Positions 63,085 through 64,000 of a stretch of DNA of 64,000 bases are shown one piece after another. The DNA is from JACMLC01 sp963817025 (GTDB lineage Bacteria; Acidobacteriota; Blastocatellia; Pyrinomonadales; Pyrinomonadaceae), in the NCBI GenBank assembly GCA_963817025.1, contig CAWFML010000005.1, positions 744,001 through 808,000 of the forward strand, written 5' to 3'. The stretch's first letter is position 1. Each line of letters opens with the position of its first letter. The position numbers and the translations under genes are program-made. Below the pieces are notes generated by a model. The model searched no databases. It worked only from the letters and a program-made list of their open reading frames with translations, and was not told the DNA's origin.

Positions 63085-64000
63085 ATGTTTAGAGCACGCG
63101 TCCCAAAAATTCTGATTATCTCGTCCGACACGGGCGGCGGCCACAGGTCTGCGGCGGCTGCGATTGTGGCGGGCGTGCAGAAGTTTTTTCACGGGCAGTC
63201 GTATGCCGTGCGGGTCGTGCGCGCGATTGAAGAATCGCATTCGATCACTGCGAAACTGGTCAAGCTTTACAACTGGGTGCTGTGCAATAAACAGCACTGG
63301 ATGAAATATTTCTACTGGGCCGTCAATCGCTTTCGTCCGGAAACGCGCGAGTTCTTTTATGCGCGAAGCGTTCTTTATGTGCAGGAGTTGTTTGAGCGTT
63401 GGTGTCCGCATGTGGTGGTCAGCGTGCATCCGTTGACGCAGCATGTCTTTGCGCGCGTGCTCAAGGAATTGAAGTTAGCCGACAAAATCCCGCTCGTCAC
63501 GGTGGTCACAGACCCCTGCTATGGATTCTGGAAGGGCTGGGCGTGTGATGATGTGCGGCTGTATCTGGTCGCAAGCCCTGAAGCCCGCCAGCAGTTGATT
63601 GATTACGGAGTCGCACCGGAACGGATAAAAGTTTCAGGAATGCCCGTGCATCCGAAGTTCGCTTTTCCGGGCGAGCAAACCGCGCAGGCAGCGCGCCGCG
63701 CGCTCGGGCTTGACCCTGAAAAATTCACTGTCTTTGTCAACGCGGGCTGGATCGGCGGCGGCAATATCCCGCAGATTTTCCGCGAGCTGGTCAGGGGCGA
63801 ACTGGATATGCAGGCCATTTTCCTCGCAGGCAAAAACGAAGAGTTGAGAATCGAGGCCGAATCGCTGGCGGCGCAGGCCAAGTTTCCCATCAAGGTCATA
63901 GGCTACTCGGAACATGTCGAGCAGTTGATGGCTGCTGCCAATGTGATGATCTCAAAGCTCGGCGGCCTGACGACCTACGAGGCGTTCGCGTGTCGCGTGC
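63085..64000 (+). CDS. MGDG-synthase-like / GT28 glycosyltransferase, truncated by window edge
   Basis: The start ATG at 63085 is followed by KILIISSDTGGGHRSAAAAI (MGDG synthase type N-terminal motif). Segments VVSVHPLTQHVFARVLKEL, VVTDPCYGFWKGWACDDVRL, YLVASPEARQQLIDYGVAPE, VSGMPVHPKF and MISKLGGLTTYEA match the processive diacylglycerol glycosyltransferase/MurG-like fold. 305 codons are visible and the C-terminus lies beyond 64000. It would transfer a sugar to a lipid acceptor. Its neighbours are the radical SAM and exported hypothetical genes in the same direction. Confidence 0.88.
   Translation, partial: MFRARVPKILIISSDTGGGHRSAAAAIVAGVQKFFHGQSYAVRVVRAIEESHSITAKLVKLYNWVLCNKQHWMKYFYWAVNRFRPETREFFYARSVLYVQELFERWCPHVVVSVHPLTQHVFARVLKELKLADKIPLVTVVTDPCYGFWKGWACDDVRLYLVASPEARQQLIDYGVAPERIKVSGMPVHPKFAFPGEQTAQAARRALGLDPEKFTVFVNAGWIGGGNIPQIFRELVRGELDMQAIFLAGKNEELRIEAESLAAQAKFPIKVIGYSEHVEQLMAAANVMISKLGGLTTYEAFACRV

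Overview
The window is one contiguous stretch of a bacterial chromosome that reads as housekeeping DNA. It has about 56 protein genes, one tRNA, and no transposase, phage or CRISPR gene. The organism is Gram-negative: it has an ADP-heptose/LPS inner-core cluster, lipoproteins, a bifunctional penicillin-binding protein and PlsY/GpsA phospholipid synthesis. The mixture of DUF3108 proteins, glycine-zipper proteins, a bacterial Ser/Thr kinase, GH57 branching enzyme, archaemetzincin and NtrYX, with moderately high GC, fits Acidobacteriota (perhaps Blastocatellia). That placement is inference from gene content; there is no rRNA here to test it.

Layout. 1-2.6 kb: iron uptake feoAB (minus; feoB cut by the window edge) behind a palindromic operator candidate. 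2.6-10.7 kb: a DUF3108 protein, then the pyrimidine cluster, with pyrF and pyrD leftward and pyrR, pyrB, pyrC and a lipoprotein metallopeptidase rightward. 11-17.7 kb: a glycine-zipper protein, tRNA-Leu(UAA), a Fur-family regulator, a 2Fe-2S protein, an M28 peptidase, a UspA protein, a leuB-like dehydrogenase and a small membrane protein. 17.7-26.3 kb: Ser/Thr kinase, cinA, a DUF3298-type lipoprotein, plsY, gpsA, smpB, pepA. 26.9-30.6 kb: a J-domain membrane protein, a HEAT-repeat protein, a stand-alone Clp-type ATPase. 31-37 kb (all minus): inositol-phosphate synthase, an AraC regulator, a phosphodiesterase, and GH57 branching enzyme with DUF4912. 37-45 kb (all minus): K+ channel, epimerase, waaF, gmhB, hldE1, hldE2, waaC, a methyltransferase and a second DUF3108 protein, in one tight array. 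45-53.6 kb: PBP1, prolyl oligopeptidase, NifU-like scaffold with IscS, a second glycine-zipper protein. 53.6-54.3 kb: a repeat-rich island. 54.3-64 kb: SAM hydrolase, citrate synthase, CPBP protease, NtrY/NtrX, radical SAM, a secreted hypothetical and a truncated MGDG-synthase-like glycosyltransferase.

The most unusual feature is non-coding. Most gaps longer than about 55 bp hold one imperfect hairpin whose two arms are short tandem arrays (units of about 7-9 bp) in inverted orientation. At least seven unrelated unit families occur (GTGACGA, GCAAAGGCGC, AAGGATGA, CAAAGCA, CAATGAG, GGATTGC, GAAATTT). There are about 20 elements in 64 kb. They usually begin within about 20 nt of a stop codon or end next to a start codon. 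In four genes (feoA, hldE2, a DUF3108 gene, the DUF4912 gene) the arm itself encodes the last residues and the stop codon; in a fifth the stop touches the element. Nearly identical copies of one family differ by paired changes in both arms. They resemble in style the short tandemly repeated sequences of cyanobacteria, but their role here is unknown; terminator, RNA-stability or translational-coupling roles are all possible.
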